Below are positions 17,903 to 27,191 of a stretch of 64,000 nucleotides of DNA, in pieces. Made by a program: the position numbers and the translations under genes. The notes under the pieces were generated by a model. The model did not search any database. It was given only the letters and a program-made list of their open reading frames with translations, and was not told the DNA's origin. Each line of letters starts with the position of its first letter. The first letter of the stretch is position 1. Source of the stretch: JAGQPD01 sp020426865 (GTDB lineage: Bacteria > Planctomycetota > Planctomycetia > Pirellulales > Pirellulaceae); the NCBI GenBank assembly GCA_041399065.1, contig JAWKTN010000002.1:1054001-1118000 (forward strand), written 5' to 3'.

Positions 17903-19134
17903 ATGTCAGTTAAAGTATCACGAGCGTTGGTGCTCACACTGTCATTCTTATTACCGTTGTCCGCAGCAGGTGCCGCCGAGCCGGCAAGAATGGACAACGC
18001 GGACGGACTAATGTCGATTTCGCGATCGTTACCGCAAGGGTTTCGAAAGACGACGATTTTGGATCCAGGGGTATCATTGGCCAGTTGCACCGGCAGCGTG
18101 GGCTGTAGTGATGGGTGTGGCTGTGGCGTTGGCAGTAGCTGCACCGACCCGGGTTGCTCAACTCTGAGTGGTTGTGGTTGCGGCGGTGCGGGAGGTGGTT
18201 GCACCGGTGACTGCGGATGTGGTGACGGATGCGGCTGCGGCGGCGTCAGCGGTTGCACAACAGGATGCAGTGGCGGATGCACCGGAGCTTGCAGTCGTTG
18301 CTGCCGTCGCGGGTTGCTGGGCGGATTGATCAAGCCGAGCGATCACTGTTTCGATTGCTTTATCAGCCCGATGACAAATCCGGTGTTTTTCGAAGACCCA
18401 CGTACGCTCACCGAAGCCCGCATAATCTACCTTCGTCACAAGGTACCGTTGGCAGCCACTGGTGGCGACGTGAACTTGCTGGCGGTCCAATTGCGTGCCG
18501 CGTTGACCGACCGCTTGTCGATCATCGCCACGAAGGATGGGTACGCCTGGTCAACCAATCCATTGATTGACGACGGATGGGCCGACGTCGCAGCTGGTTT
18601 GAAGTACACGTTGCTGCGTGACCCATGCCGCCAACGCTTGCTCAGTGTCGGCTTGACGTATGAAATGCCGGTGGGGACTCCGGGCACACAGCAAGGCAAT
18701 AAGGCAATGGTGACGGGCTATTCAATTTATTCCTCTCTGGTGGTACCGCGTTATTCAACAACAGCAACCACTGGATCAGTGCGAGTGGTTTCCTGTTGCC
18801 GGCCGACCGATCGGCGGAAAGTTCGCTTTGGTTCTGGTCCAATCACTTCGATCACCGCATTCGCGGCACGAACCTGTACGCCTTGACCGAGTTCAACTGG
18901 TACCATTACATGTCATCGGGCAAAGTGTTTACGTTGGCGCCGATCGAAGGGGGTGACCTGTTCAACCTTGGCACTGTTGGTGTCGCCGGCAACGATATCG
19001 TCACGGGGGCGTTTGGCATGAAGTACAAGCCGGGCAACCACATGGAACTGGGTGTCGCCTGGGAATTGCCACTTACCGAACGTCGCGATGTTCTCGACAA
19101 CCGCCTGACGGTCGACATGATCTTGCGATACTAG
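17903..19134 (+). pseudogene. Cys/Gly-rich outer-membrane beta-barrel protein, frameshifted
   Basis: The ATG at 17903 gives a signal peptide (ALVLTLSFLLPLSAAGAAEP). Residues ~55-135 are Cys/Gly-rich with about 19 cysteines in CGCG-, GCTG- and SGC-type steps. A barrel-like part follows (EARIIYLRHKVP, VQLRAALTDRLSIIATKDGYAW, GLKYTLLRDP, SVGLTYEMPVGT). After GTQQGNK the frame is lost. In the next frame the protein resumes at GNGDGLFNLFLSGGTALF and runs to DNRLTVDMILRY at 19134. Adding one base near 18701-18704 restores a continuous protein, so a single-base deletion or a sequencing error is likely. The barrel resembles transporter-like outer-membrane proteins; function unknown. Confidence 0.75.
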
Positions 19135-19171
19135 CTACGCCTTTGCGTGCGAATCTGCAATCCGAAGCCGA

Positions 19172-19202
19172 AGGTCGGACAGATCTGCTCCCTGTCCGAC
19201 CT
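19172..19202 (+). terminator. Strong hairpin downstream of the outer-membrane protein
   Basis: Perfect 11-bp stem, AGGTCGGACAG with CTGTCCGACCT, and a 9-base loop, 37 bp after the stop at 19134. No T-run follows, so a non-canonical terminator or 3' processing element. Confidence 0.6.
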
Positions 19203-19435
19203 CCTCCAATTCCTAACCTTGATCTCGATCACATACTTGATCTCCTCCCGCGCTGCGTGCTTGTCTGGACCCGAATACTGACATTCAGTTGAAACGACAT
19301 AGCATTGACATGGCAAAGCGGGGTACGACGCCGAAAAGCCGGAGATTTAAGTGGTGATTCAGATCGGGGTTGGGATTTTTTCGTTCCCCGCCGAAGATGA
19401 TCCGCCCCACAGAGCAGTTACTCGACTCTCGGGCC

Positions 19436-19487
19436 TTGACATACCTCGAACCACCAGGTATTAGTAATACTTGTTGGTTCGAGGCAT
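19436..19487 (+). promoter_or_regulatory. padR promoter with 47-bp palindrome
   Basis: TTGACA at 19436-19441 followed after 17 bp by TATTAG (19459-19464) is a fair sigma-70 pair. The 19441-19487 stretch is a near-perfect palindrome centred on GTATTAGTAATAC, whose outer arms are each a copy of the dispersed motif (CCTCGAACC ... GTATT). Overlap with the promoter suggests an operator, possibly for the PadR protein encoded 62 bp downstream. Confidence 0.6.
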
Positions 19488-19549
19488 TCTCACCCTCGCG
19501 CTGAATCCCGGATGCTCTTGAAGGGGAAATCTCCCAGAGGAACTGTACT

Positions 19550-19900
19550 GTGCCCAAAGGAAAAACAAATCCCGATTTTCTTAATGGCGTCCCCGAACTC
19601 CTGGTACTGCGAATCCTGTCGCTCAAACCAATGTACGGCTATCAACTCGTGCAGGCGATCAAAGCCACGGCGGAGAACAAGATCAATTTTGGCGAAGGAA
19701 GTATCTATCCGGTGCTACACCGGTTGGAGTCGGAAGGTTGCTTGGCGCCTCGCGATGACGAAGTCAACGGTCGGTCGCGGGTGGTCTACCGAACAACAGG
19801 TAAAGGCAAGAAGCGACTGGCGGCATCGATCGAAGAATGGCGCGCTGTCGTCGACGCGATTGAGACCGTACTGAAGGCGGAAAAGCCGGCCGGATGTTAG
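19550..19900 (+). CDS. PadR-family transcriptional regulator
   Basis: 116 residues from a GTG start with CAGAGG upstream. The winged helix is typical: LLVLRILSLKPMYGYQLVQAIK, then NKINFGEGSIYPVLHRLESEGCL and the wing VNGRSRVVYRTTGKGKKRL, with a C-terminal dimerisation helix (SIEEWRAVVDAIETVL). PadR proteins usually repress a neighbouring transporter or detoxification gene. The SLC12-like transporter starts 30 bp downstream on the same strand and is the likely target together with its own promoter. Confidence 0.92.
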   Translation: MPKGKTNPDFLNGVPELLVLRILSLKPMYGYQLVQAIKATAENKINFGEGSIYPVLHRLESEGCLAPRDDEVNGRSRVVYRTTGKGKKRLAASIEEWRAVVDAIETVLKAEKPAGC

Positions 19901-19930
19901 TCGCCAGACGGACGCCACGGGAAATGGAAT

Positions 19931-22177
19931 TTGAACACATCCGCCAGGAACACCAGTAAAGCGACCTCCTCGGTTGTCAAGTTCAACACGTTTGGTGGAG
20001 TCTTCACGCCCTGCACGCTGACGATCCTGGGCGTGATCATGTTCCTGCGTTTCGGCCAAGTCGTCGGACAGGCCGGCATCTGGTACGCGTTGGCGATCGT
20101 CCTGGCTGCCAAGCTCATCACGACGCTCACCACGCTGTCACTATCGGCCATCGCCACGAATACTCGCGTCCGTGGCGGCGGAGCGTATTATCTGATTAGT
20201 CGCTCGCTGGGAGTGGAATTCGGCGGCGCGATCGGCGTCCTGTTCTTCGTGGCGCAGGCAATATCCGTCGCGATGTACGTAGTCGGTTTCACCGAAGCGT
20301 TAACCGAGACGTTCCCTTCCCTAAAGCCACAGTTTGTCGCCGTCGCCACGATTGTCAACGTGATCGTCTTTGTATGTGTCTACATCGGCGCCGGATGGAC
20401 GATCAAAGTACAGTATGCCATTCTGGCTGTCCTGATGGCGGCACTGGTATCATTTTATGTTGGAGCCTTCCAAAGCTATTCGCCGCAGCTGATGTGGGAG
20501 AACAGCCTACCCAAATACCAGCCGGGGCAGAGTCTATTCACTGTCTTCGCCCTGTTCTTCCCGGCCGTTACCGGCATCATGGCCGGCGCCAACATGTCGG
20601 GCGACCTGGCGAAACCGTCGCAGTCGATCCCTCGAGGAACGCTGTTGGCGGTGGCGTTTACCGCCGTCATCTATCTGTCGCAAGCTTGGTTGCTGGGATG
20701 TACGCGGCCGTCAAGTGAACTGATCGACAACAACATGGTCATTCGCGATATCGCTCGCTGGCCCATGCTGATCACAGCCGGAGTCTTCGCGGCGACCCTT
20801 TCGTCTGCTTTGGGCAGCATGATGGGTGCCCCCCGAATCCTGCAAGCCTTTGCCCGAGATGAAGTTTTTGACTCGCTGAATTTCTTTGGTGCGGGCAGCG
20901 GTCCGCTGGGCGAGCCGCGACGTGCCACCGTATTGACATTTATCATTTCGCAGGCTTGCATCTTGCTCGGCGATCTCAACGCCATCGCACCGATCATCAC
21001 AATGTTCTTCATGATCACGTACGGGTTGTTGAATCTGGCCACATTCTATGAGGCCGTCACGGGGAATCCCAGCTACCGCCCGACGTTTCGCTACTGCCAC
21101 TGGTCTGCGTCGCTGGCCGGCGCCCTGGGTTGCCTCATCGTGATGTTCCTCATCAATTGGGTGTGGGCCTCGATCTCGATCGTCTTCATTGCCACACTGC
21201 ACTGGTTCATTCGCTGGCGTGAAATCGAATCACGATGGGGGGATCTGCAAAGCGGTGTGGCGTTCGAACAAGCTCGCCGTGCGTTATGGCGATTGGAAGA
21301 ACAGGCCTACCATCCCAAGAACTGGCGGCCCATCATCATCGCTCTCAGCGGCACCGGTTGGACGCGTCCCTACATCCCAATTTATGGTCACTGGCTGACA
21401 TCTGGTCATGGGATCTTGACACTTGCGCATGTCGTCACCGGACAAACCGACGACCACGTACGGCGAAGGGAGCAATACGAAAAGGCACTGCGAAGCTTTA
21501 TCACCAAGGAGCAACTGCAGGCCTTTCCGGCGGTCTTCTGTCACCAAGATCTATCGGTCGGGGTAGAAGCACTATTGAATTGCCACGGAATTGGCGGCCT
21601 GCGTCCGAACACGGTATTGTTCGGCTGGCCCAAAGACGAATCCAAGGCCGAAATGTTCGGCGCCAATATCCGACTGGTCGCCCAACTGCAACGCAGCATC
21701 CTGGCCGCGAGATTCCGCTTACACCGGCAAGACGAATCATTTGACGATCCCGACGTTGTCCAGCATTGGCAAGTCCCCACTGGCCCCATCGACGTCTGGT
21801 GGCGCGGTATGAAGAACGGCGAGTTAATGTTGTTACTGGCACACCTGCTACACCAGAATCCCGCCTGGCGCGGCAACCGTATTCGCGTGCTCAGGCTCGT
21901 CGACAAACCCGAAGCCGAAACGGAAGTTTCCCGGCACCTGACGGAACTCGGTGCCGCCGCACGAATTCATATCGAACCACGTGTCGTTGTTGCCAAGGAA
22001 TCCCCTAGTACGGTGATCCAACGTCAATCGGCTCATGCGTCCTTGGTCTTACTTGGATTCCAAACCCCCGACGTTGGTCAAGAAATCGATTTGTATCAAC
22101 GCATGGAGGAACTTGCTGGCGACCTGCAACGCGTGATCTTTGTCGATAGTGCCGGCGGAATGACATTGGAATCGTAG
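19931..22177 (+). CDS. SLC12-type cation-chloride cotransporter-like permease
   Basis: 748 residues; the first usable start is TTG at 19931. About 12 hydrophobic segments fill residues ~20-440: FNTFGGVFTPCTLTILGVIMF, the loop TRVRGGGAYYLISRSLGVEFGG, FFPAVTGIMAGANMSGDLAKPSQSIPRGT and LGSMMGAPRILQAFARD. These match the APC superfamily branch of Na-K-Cl and K-Cl cotransporters. The C-terminal ~300 residues are a cytoplasmic domain (KNWRPIIIALSGTG, DLSVGVEALLNCHGIGGLRPNTVLFGWP, WWRGMKNGELMLLLAHLL) as in SLC12 proteins. Ion specificity cannot be read. In an operon with padR. Confidence 0.88.
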   Translation: MNTSARNTSKATSSVVKFNTFGGVFTPCTLTILGVIMFLRFGQVVGQAGIWYALAIVLAAKLITTLTTLSLSAIATNTRVRGGGAYYLISRSLGVEFGGAIGVLFFVAQAISVAMYVVGFTEALTETFPSLKPQFVAVATIVNVIVFVCVYIGAGWTIKVQYAILAVLMAALVSFYVGAFQSYSPQLMWENSLPKYQPGQSLFTVFALFFPAVTGIMAGANMSGDLAKPSQSIPRGTLLAVAFTAVIYLSQAWLLGCTRPSSELIDNNMVIRDIARWPMLITAGVFAATLSSALGSMMGAPRILQAFARDEVFDSLNFFGAGSGPLGEPRRATVLTFIISQACILLGDLNAIAPIITMFFMITYGLLNLATFYEAVTGNPSYRPTFRYCHWSASLAGALGCLIVMFLINWVWASISIVFIATLHWFIRWREIESRWGDLQSGVAFEQARRALWRLEEQAYHPKNWRPIIIALSGTGWTRPYIPIYGHWLTSGHGILTLAHVVTGQTDDHVRRREQYEKALRSFITKEQLQAFPAVFCHQDLSVGVEALLNCHGIGGLRPNTVLFGWPKDESKAEMFGANIRLVAQLQRSILAARFRLHRQDESFDDPDVVQHWQVPTGPIDVWWRGMKNGELMLLLAHLLHQNPAWRGNRIRVLRLVDKPEAETEVSRHLTELGAAARIHIEPRVVVAKESPSTVIQRQSAHASLVLLGFQTPDVGQEIDLYQRMEELAGDLQRVIFVDSAGGMTLES

Positions 22178-22193
22178 AATGGAATCCTACGAT
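22171..22193. terminator. Hairpin between convergent genes
   Basis: ATCGTAG (22171-22177) pairs with CTACGAT (22187-22193) across a 9-base loop; the stem includes the stop codon of the transporter. It lies between convergent genes and could end transcription on either strand. No long T-run. Confidence 0.45.
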
Positions 22194-22216
22194 CAACTAA
22201 GTTAATGCCAACCCAT

Positions 22217-23407
22217 TTAGCGAATGCTGCGCCCCAGTCGCTCATCGCGTTCGGTTAACAAGTCGAGCAAGAAGCGGTTGCGAGAATCGCGTGCTTCCGA
22301 CAGCTTCCTCCGCATTTGCTGCTGCTCTTGCGCCGAGGGCTGACGGCCGTATACCTTGGTATATACGTCGGTGATAAACTGATCGTCCGACTGATTGCGT
22401 TCGCCAAACTCACTGCTGCTAATGATCCCCGCCTCCACCTCAACGTATGTCTTTCCCCGCTGCAATTGTGTCTCCCATGTGGTCACCTCGCGCGCTGTCG
22501 CGGCCCGGCCGGCGTACTGCTCGTACCACAGTGTGATCTGTTCGGCCGGCGATAGCGGACTGTTGGGATAATTCGTGCCACCCGGCGGTATCAACGCCGC
22601 GTTGGGTCCGGCGTCAATCAATCGAATATCCACGCGTTCCGCCGGGCCATTGATCGATATCGGAATTTCGCGGTCGGCTTTGAGCACCAGCCCGCCACGA
22701 TCAATCAGCTGAGCATCAACGGCATATCGATGCCCTGGCTGCAGCTTCGCCGGGTCGATATCCAAACGATAGCTTGCCGGCCACCGTCGCGGCCCGTCCA
22801 AGTCAAGCGACTGCACTGTCTGATCGTTCCATTGTGGTCGAGTTGCGTCGATCAATCGAATCCGCAATGTCATGGTGGGGGTCAACGTCACGCGCACCCG
22901 AGACGTCACATTGCCGGAAACACTGAGGGCGCTGTCCGAAAGCGTCACATTCACGTTGCGAAGACGATCATCACGCGCGCCTCGCACCAACAAGACAACT
23001 TGCCCACGATCATCAGCTCGCAACGCCAATTCGGTATCCAGCTCGTAGAGGTCTCTACCCACGTGCCCAACTTGATAGCCACCAACTGTCACGATGGTCT
23101 CACCGACCTTCAGTCCGGCGCGCTGCGCTGGGCTGCCAGGCAGAACCTGACGGATGTCCGCACCCGTCTCCGTATTCTCAACCTCCACCCCCAGGTTGTA
23201 TTGACGACTCGACCGGTTACGCGCTGAAAACTCCTGCTGCAACGCACTCCCATTCCATCCCCGCTGGTCCGTTTGGCGATCGCGCACTCGCTGGGCCTTC
23301 GCAGCCTGCGGATTTATCAACAACGCGGTGCCCAATAACAAACCCACGCCCACGGAAAATCGTGTCGGTTGTCGATCGCACCAGCGTCGCGATTGTCGGT
23401 TGAGCAT
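22217..23407 (-). CDS. Secreted PDZ-domain protein with C-terminal DUF4214-like repeats
   Basis: 396 residues from the ATG at 23407, preceded by GGAGAG; a GTG four codons earlier is also in frame. A signal peptide (FSVGVGLLLGTALLINPQAAKAQ) leads into a PDZ domain (YNLGVEVENTETGADIRQVLPGSPAQRAGLKVGETIVTVGGYQV). A beta-rich middle of unknown type follows (NVTLSDSALSVSGNVTSRVRVTLTP). The end, EQITLWYEQYAGRAATAREVTTW ... FITDVYTKVYGRQPSAQEQQQMRRKL, is two DUF4214-like helical units. There is no protease domain, so an envelope scaffold is more likely than a protease. Confidence 0.7.
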   Translation of the reverse strand: MLNRQSRRWCDRQPTRFSVGVGLLLGTALLINPQAAKAQRVRDRQTDQRGWNGSALQQEFSARNRSSRQYNLGVEVENTETGADIRQVLPGSPAQRAGLKVGETIVTVGGYQVGHVGRDLYELDTELALRADDRGQVVLLVRGARDDRLRNVNVTLSDSALSVSGNVTSRVRVTLTPTMTLRIRLIDATRPQWNDQTVQSLDLDGPRRWPASYRLDIDPAKLQPGHRYAVDAQLIDRGGLVLKADREIPISINGPAERVDIRLIDAGPNAALIPPGGTNYPNSPLSPAEQITLWYEQYAGRAATAREVTTWETQLQRGKTYVEVEAGIISSSEFGERNQSDDQFITDVYTKVYGRQPSAQEQQQMRRKLSEARDSRNRFLLDLLTERDERLGRSIR

Positions 23408-23448
23408 CGTACTCTCCACTTTAACTATTTCATGGCACTCGACATCAT

Positions 23449-23512
23449 GCCTATCTCGTTCTCATGCACCTCCGTGACTCTGCGGCTCCGTGAGATCATC
23501 AGACCGCGAGCG
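23449..23512. repeat. Dispersed ~60-bp intergenic repeat, copy A
   Basis: This stretch (containing CTCGTTCTCATGCA and GGCTCCGTGAGAT) matches the reverse complement of about 36750-36812 at roughly four of five positions, including two runs of over 10 bp. Both copies are intergenic. Repeat family unknown. Confidence 0.65.
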
Positions 23513-23641
23513 AACTTCGCAATTATCGCCGCCGATCGCGACACCTGGCAAGTCCCTCAAGTGGAATGCGTCGATGCCAACTGACCTGCCCAAGCAAATC
23601 ATCTCCCCTTCCCAATAGGCAAAGAACTACGGGTTTTGCCG

Positions 23642-23669
23642 TTGACATGTACGGGTTAACCAGTACAAT
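23642..23669 (+). promoter_or_regulatory. blaI-blaR1 promoter with embedded operator
   Basis: TTGACA (23642-23647), 16-bp spacer, TACAAT (23664-23669). The spacer is almost entirely a 20-bp palindrome at 23648-23667: TGTAC arms facing GTACA around GGTTAACC, with one mismatched pair. BlaI/MecI repressors bind TACA/TGTA-type dyads, so this is the probable BlaI site and would block polymerase directly. Confidence 0.8.
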
Positions 23670-23748
23670 GGTGGCTCGATGGCGCTGGATGTTTGCTCGA
23701 CGTGCGATACGCCACAAAGTCAGGAATCTCTGCAGAAGGAGTTGATTC

Positions 23749-24138
23749 GTGGTGCGACCGAAGTTGCCGTATCCGACGCCGGCGGAATTGGAAGTATTAC
23801 AGATCCTTTGGGATCATGGACCGCTAACGGTTCGCGAGGTGATGGGGCATCAACAGGGCGACCGTGGTTATACGACGGTGATGAGCCTGCTGCAGGTGAT
23901 GTACGAAAAGGGGTTGCTCAGTCGCAAGGCGGAGGGTCGAGCGTTTCGCTATTCGGCCAAGGCGCAGCGAGAGAAGACTTTGCGGCGGATTATCGGCGAC
24001 CTGCTCGGCCGCGCCTTTTCGGGGTCCAGCAGTGCGTTGGTCGTGCAGTTATTGGAGCAAGCACACCCGGACGAGAAAGAGTTATCGGCGATTCGCGCGG
24101 CGATCGAAGCCTACGAGCAGAACAAGGAGGGGCAATGA
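23749..24138 (+). CDS. BlaI/MecI/CopY-family repressor
   Basis: 129 residues from a GTG start with GAAGGAG eight bases upstream. The winged helix reads PTPAELEVLQILWDHGPLTVREVM, then GYTTVMSLLQVMYEKGLLSRKAEGRAFRYSA, and the C-terminal dimerisation helices include IIGDLLGRAFSGSSSALVVQLLEQ. BlaI proteins are cleaved when a partner BlaR1-type sensor peptidase is activated. The sensor gene overlaps its stop codon, and a palindrome lies in the promoter. The regulon beyond the two genes is unknown; no beta-lactamase is nearby. Confidence 0.93.
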   Translation: MVRPKLPYPTPAELEVLQILWDHGPLTVREVMGHQQGDRGYTTVMSLLQVMYEKGLLSRKAEGRAFRYSAKAQREKTLRRIIGDLLGRAFSGSSSALVVQLLEQAHPDEKELSAIRAAIEAYEQNKEGQ

Positions 24139-27100
24139 TGGCGAATACTATGTGGTTCGAGGTATTGACCGCGTCATCGTTGATTCAGGCGACAAGCTGG
24201 ACACTGCTGCACTTTGTCTGGCAGGCGTTCGTCGTAACGGGACTCGCCGCCATGGGGCTGATGATTGCACGACGATGCTCACCCCACGTCCGTTATGTCT
24301 GGCTTGTGTGCTGCCTTATTGCTGTCATCACATCGCCGGCGGTAACGTGGTGCGTCACATTGACACATTACGCGGTGAAGCTTCAGAGCGAGAGCCGGGC
24401 CACCGTCACCTTTGCCGCCGTCCCGGACGACGCCATTGTAGAACGCAGCAGCACATGGCAACGCGAAACCCGGACGTTCATTTCCGAGCCGGATGCGCGA
24501 CTTGAAGCACGGTCAGCTGCAGGGTTGCTCGACCGTTGGCTATGGCTGCACGGTGCAGTGGTAGGTTTATGGCTTGCGAGCCAGCTCGGTTTTGGATTGC
24601 GGATGTGGCTTTCGGCTCACGCGATTGCCACGATACGTCGAACGGCTGTGGACGTTGAGCAACCGATCCGGCAGCGAGCGAAGCGGCTAGCAGAACGGCT
24701 CCGCACGACTTGTCCTGCGATTCGCACATCGACGCTGCTCGCAAGTGCGGTGGCGGCAGGATTTCGCGATCCCGTGATTTTGCTGCCAGCATTTTGGCTA
24801 AGTGTACTGTCGCCGGAGATGCTTGACGCGGTAATTGCCCACGAGATGGCGCACGTAAGACGTCACGATTTGTGGGTGAACCTTTTACAGCGCATCGTCG
24901 AGGCCCTGTTTTGTTTCCACCCAGCCGTGTGGTGGTTGTCGGCTCGCATCCGACAAGAGCGAGAACTTTGCTGCGACAGCATGGCCATTACAGCAACTCG
25001 TGAAAGACACGCTTACGCCAAGACCTTGGAATTTGTGGCCCGCTTGTCGGTTGGACAAAGGGTATTGTTGACCACGCAAATAGGAGACGACAGGATGTCA
25101 TTATTAAAGCGAGTAGTTTTTGTCTTGGAAGGCCGAACAGATATGAGTACTGGTTGGTGGCCGATCAGTATCCTCGCGGCAATTGTGCCCGCCACAGTGC
25201 TGTTTATCGGACACCGGGCGACCATCCACGCACAAACGGAGCAATCACTTCCTACGACAGTACGTCACGAATTGGTAGAGCCGTCGCCGCACATTGACGA
25301 TTCATACGGCTACGGCCCACTTGCCGAAGGGAAGCGAGCGAATCCGAATCTGGCGCTACCACAATTCACCATCGAAAAACCACTCGAACGTGTTGAACTG
25401 GGACCGTACATCATCGACGCCCCAGATGTCGTCGAAGTCGCCGTAACGAATCTGGTCGAAAAGGCGCCCAACGGAAAGAACCACGTACCAGGTTCATTCA
25501 CACATGTATGCCTTGTGCAGCCGGACGGAATGGTCAATCTGGGTGACTACGGAAAGGTAATGATCAGCGGCAAGACGATCGAAGCAGCGAGAGATACCGT
25601 CATATCTCACTTAAAGAAGCGGTTCGTCGCACCCACGGTTTCATTGGAAGTGCGTGAGCAAAACAGTAAGTTTTTCTATCTGATTCAAGAGACGTATCGA
25701 TATGGCGAAAAGGTCAACGAACTCGCTGTCGGTCCTCAACCTCATGCGACTGTCGCACGAATGCCAATCACGGGTAACGAAACGGTACTTGATGGCATTG
25801 CCAAGATTGGCGGTGTTGAGTCCAAACACCCTCCAATTATCTTCCTTTCACGAACGAATCCCGATGGGAATCCGATCGTGGCAATGATCGATTGGCAGAC
25901 GATGATGCAGAACGGAGTAACCGATACAAACTACCAGTTGTTACCCGGCGATCGGCTGTTCATTTTGGATGTCGAGTTACCTGAGCGGATCGCGATCACT
26001 CAACCCGTCACGTCCACGTCATCCGAGCAGATGGAATCACTTGACACCGACGCCCTGCAAGAGGTCCTACGATCAAGGCTTTCCGATTCGACCATCGGCA
26101 ATTTCTTGTCCCGCGGAAAAGTCCGCATCGCATCCGAAAAGGTAAGTGACTACGACGACCCACCTCGCATCTACCCACTCATTGGCAACACACAACTACA
26201 TCATGCGAACTTCAGATGCACAATATTCTTAGACGAACTCGCCGTTGGCGACGCTACACCACAGTTTCAATTCGCCGTCGATCAAACACAACTGCGTGTC
26301 GCTACTCCGGTCGCGTCGGCCCAGTCATCGGCCAACGTGGCAACAACGACCGGACACAACGAGGACACCACTACCGGCGGTAGCGAATTCGCCGTATCTC
26401 GCGACCAAATCTACGTTGAGGTTTACAATGTCGCCGATCTGTTAGCACCACTGTCGCCGCACGCAAGATCAAAAGACAAAGCACAATCAGACCCGCCCAA
26501 TCAAGACATCGACGTTGGATTCGACGCATTGATCGATCTTGTGAAAAGCACGGTCTCCCCCGACAGCTGGGATGAAGCGCGCTGTGGTACAACGATCGCG
26601 TCTTTCCCCAGCAATCTATCGCTCGTCGTCTCCCAGACCCAAGACGTTCACGAACAAATAGCTGATCTCTTCAGCCAACTGCGTCGCCTGCAGTCAAAGC
26701 ACATAGAGTACGAAATCACTGAGCTGAAGCTTTCGGCATCGGTGCTAAAACGGCTCGGTATCGGTGGCAAGAAGGTGGCGGTCCTTGAGGAAAGTGAGAC
26801 ACGAGCGTTGATCCAGCACATTGAAAACGACCCCCGCGCACGACACTACTTGCCAATTGCCGCCCAGGGTTACGATGGTGAGACGATTTCGCTGGGCACA
26901 CAGGAGACGAGCGAGAGTGAGAACCGGCAGGATCCCTTCCGAGTCCAGGGAGTAATGCACGACAACGCAATTCGGTTGTCATTCACTACCGAAGGCGCGC
27001 AGACAACGGTCGCTGAATGTCAATCGGTATTGCTAAGGTGCTGTTGCGGTGCGAGCGACAATGACACGAGCAAGGAAAGTTCCGCTTGGTTTCGCCTGGT

Positions 27101-27191
27101 TAGTGCTCACATCGTCACAGCAGCACCGGAAGCGGAGCAGCAAATTCGCCCGCGAGAAGCGACTTCCAGTGCTACAGGCACTAATAAATGA
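24135..27191 (+). CDS. BlaR1-type M56 peptidase fused to SLBB and secretin-like domains
   Basis: 1018 residues from the ATG at 24135, which overlaps the blaI stop (ATGATG) with AAGGAGG upstream. Residues ~1-330 are the multi-pass M56 peptidase with HEMAH at 236-240 and ERELCCD near 277-283 (zinc ligands). A further hydrophobic segment (PISILAAIVPATVLFIG, about 340-357) precedes a large extracytoplasmic part. Its SLBB/Wza-like domain (about 420-615) contains GPYIIDAPDVVEV, VQPDGMVNLGDYGKV, GKTIEAARD and YQLLPGDRLFI. A planctomycete secretin-like segment (about 755-865) contains EVYNVADLL, FDALIDLVKSTV and LVVSQTQDVHEQIADLFSQLRRLQ. BlaR1 normally carries a penicillin-binding sensor here. Sensing of envelope or exopolysaccharide state is inference. 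Confidence 0.82.
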   Translation: MMANTMWFEVLTASSLIQATSWTLLHFVWQAFVVTGLAAMGLMIARRCSPHVRYVWLVCCLIAVITSPAVTWCVTLTHYAVKLQSESRATVTFAAVPDDAIVERSSTWQRETRTFISEPDARLEARSAAGLLDRWLWLHGAVVGLWLASQLGFGLRMWLSAHAIATIRRTAVDVEQPIRQRAKRLAERLRTTCPAIRTSTLLASAVAAGFRDPVILLPAFWLSVLSPEMLDAVIAHEMAHVRRHDLWVNLLQRIVEALFCFHPAVWWLSARIRQERELCCDSMAITATRERHAYAKTLEFVARLSVGQRVLLTTQIGDDRMSLLKRVVFVLEGRTDMSTGWWPISILAAIVPATVLFIGHRATIHAQTEQSLPTTVRHELVEPSPHIDDSYGYGPLAEGKRANPNLALPQFTIEKPLERVELGPYIIDAPDVVEVAVTNLVEKAPNGKNHVPGSFTHVCLVQPDGMVNLGDYGKVMISGKTIEAARDTVISHLKKRFVAPTVSLEVREQNSKFFYLIQETYRYGEKVNELAVGPQPHATVARMPITGNETVLDGIAKIGGVESKHPPIIFLSRTNPDGNPIVAMIDWQTMMQNGVTDTNYQLLPGDRLFILDVELPERIAITQPVTSTSSEQMESLDTDALQEVLRSRLSDSTIGNFLSRGKVRIASEKVSDYDDPPRIYPLIGNTQLHHANFRCTIFLDELAVGDATPQFQFAVDQTQLRVATPVASAQSSANVATTTGHNEDTTTGGSEFAVSRDQIYVEVYNVADLLAPLSPHARSKDKAQSDPPNQDIDVGFDALIDLVKSTVSPDSWDEARCGTTIASFPSNLSLVVSQTQDVHEQIADLFSQLRRLQSKHIEYEITELKLSASVLKRLGIGGKKVAVLEESETRALIQHIENDPRARHYLPIAAQGYDGETISLGTQETSESENRQDPFRVQGVMHDNAIRLSFTTEGAQTTVAECQSVLLRCCCGASDNDTSKESSAWFRLVSAHIVTAAPEAEQQIRPREATSSATGTNK
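24144..24166 (-). repeat. Dispersed AATAC-type motif, copy 3
   Basis: On the minus strand: AATACCTCGAACC, ACATA, GTATT. It covers codons 4-11 of the BlaR1 fusion, just after its start, in an orientation and frame unlike the other copies. Confidence 0.7.

Noticed and set aside
19924..19959. Eleven-codon open frame overlapping the transporter start
   Set aside because: Could be a leader peptide, but nothing beyond an ATG and a stop supports it.
23679..24134. Upstream extension of the BlaR1 frame
   Set aside because: It lies over blaI in another frame and reads as shadow sequence; the ATG overlapping the blaI stop with AAGGAGG is the natural start.
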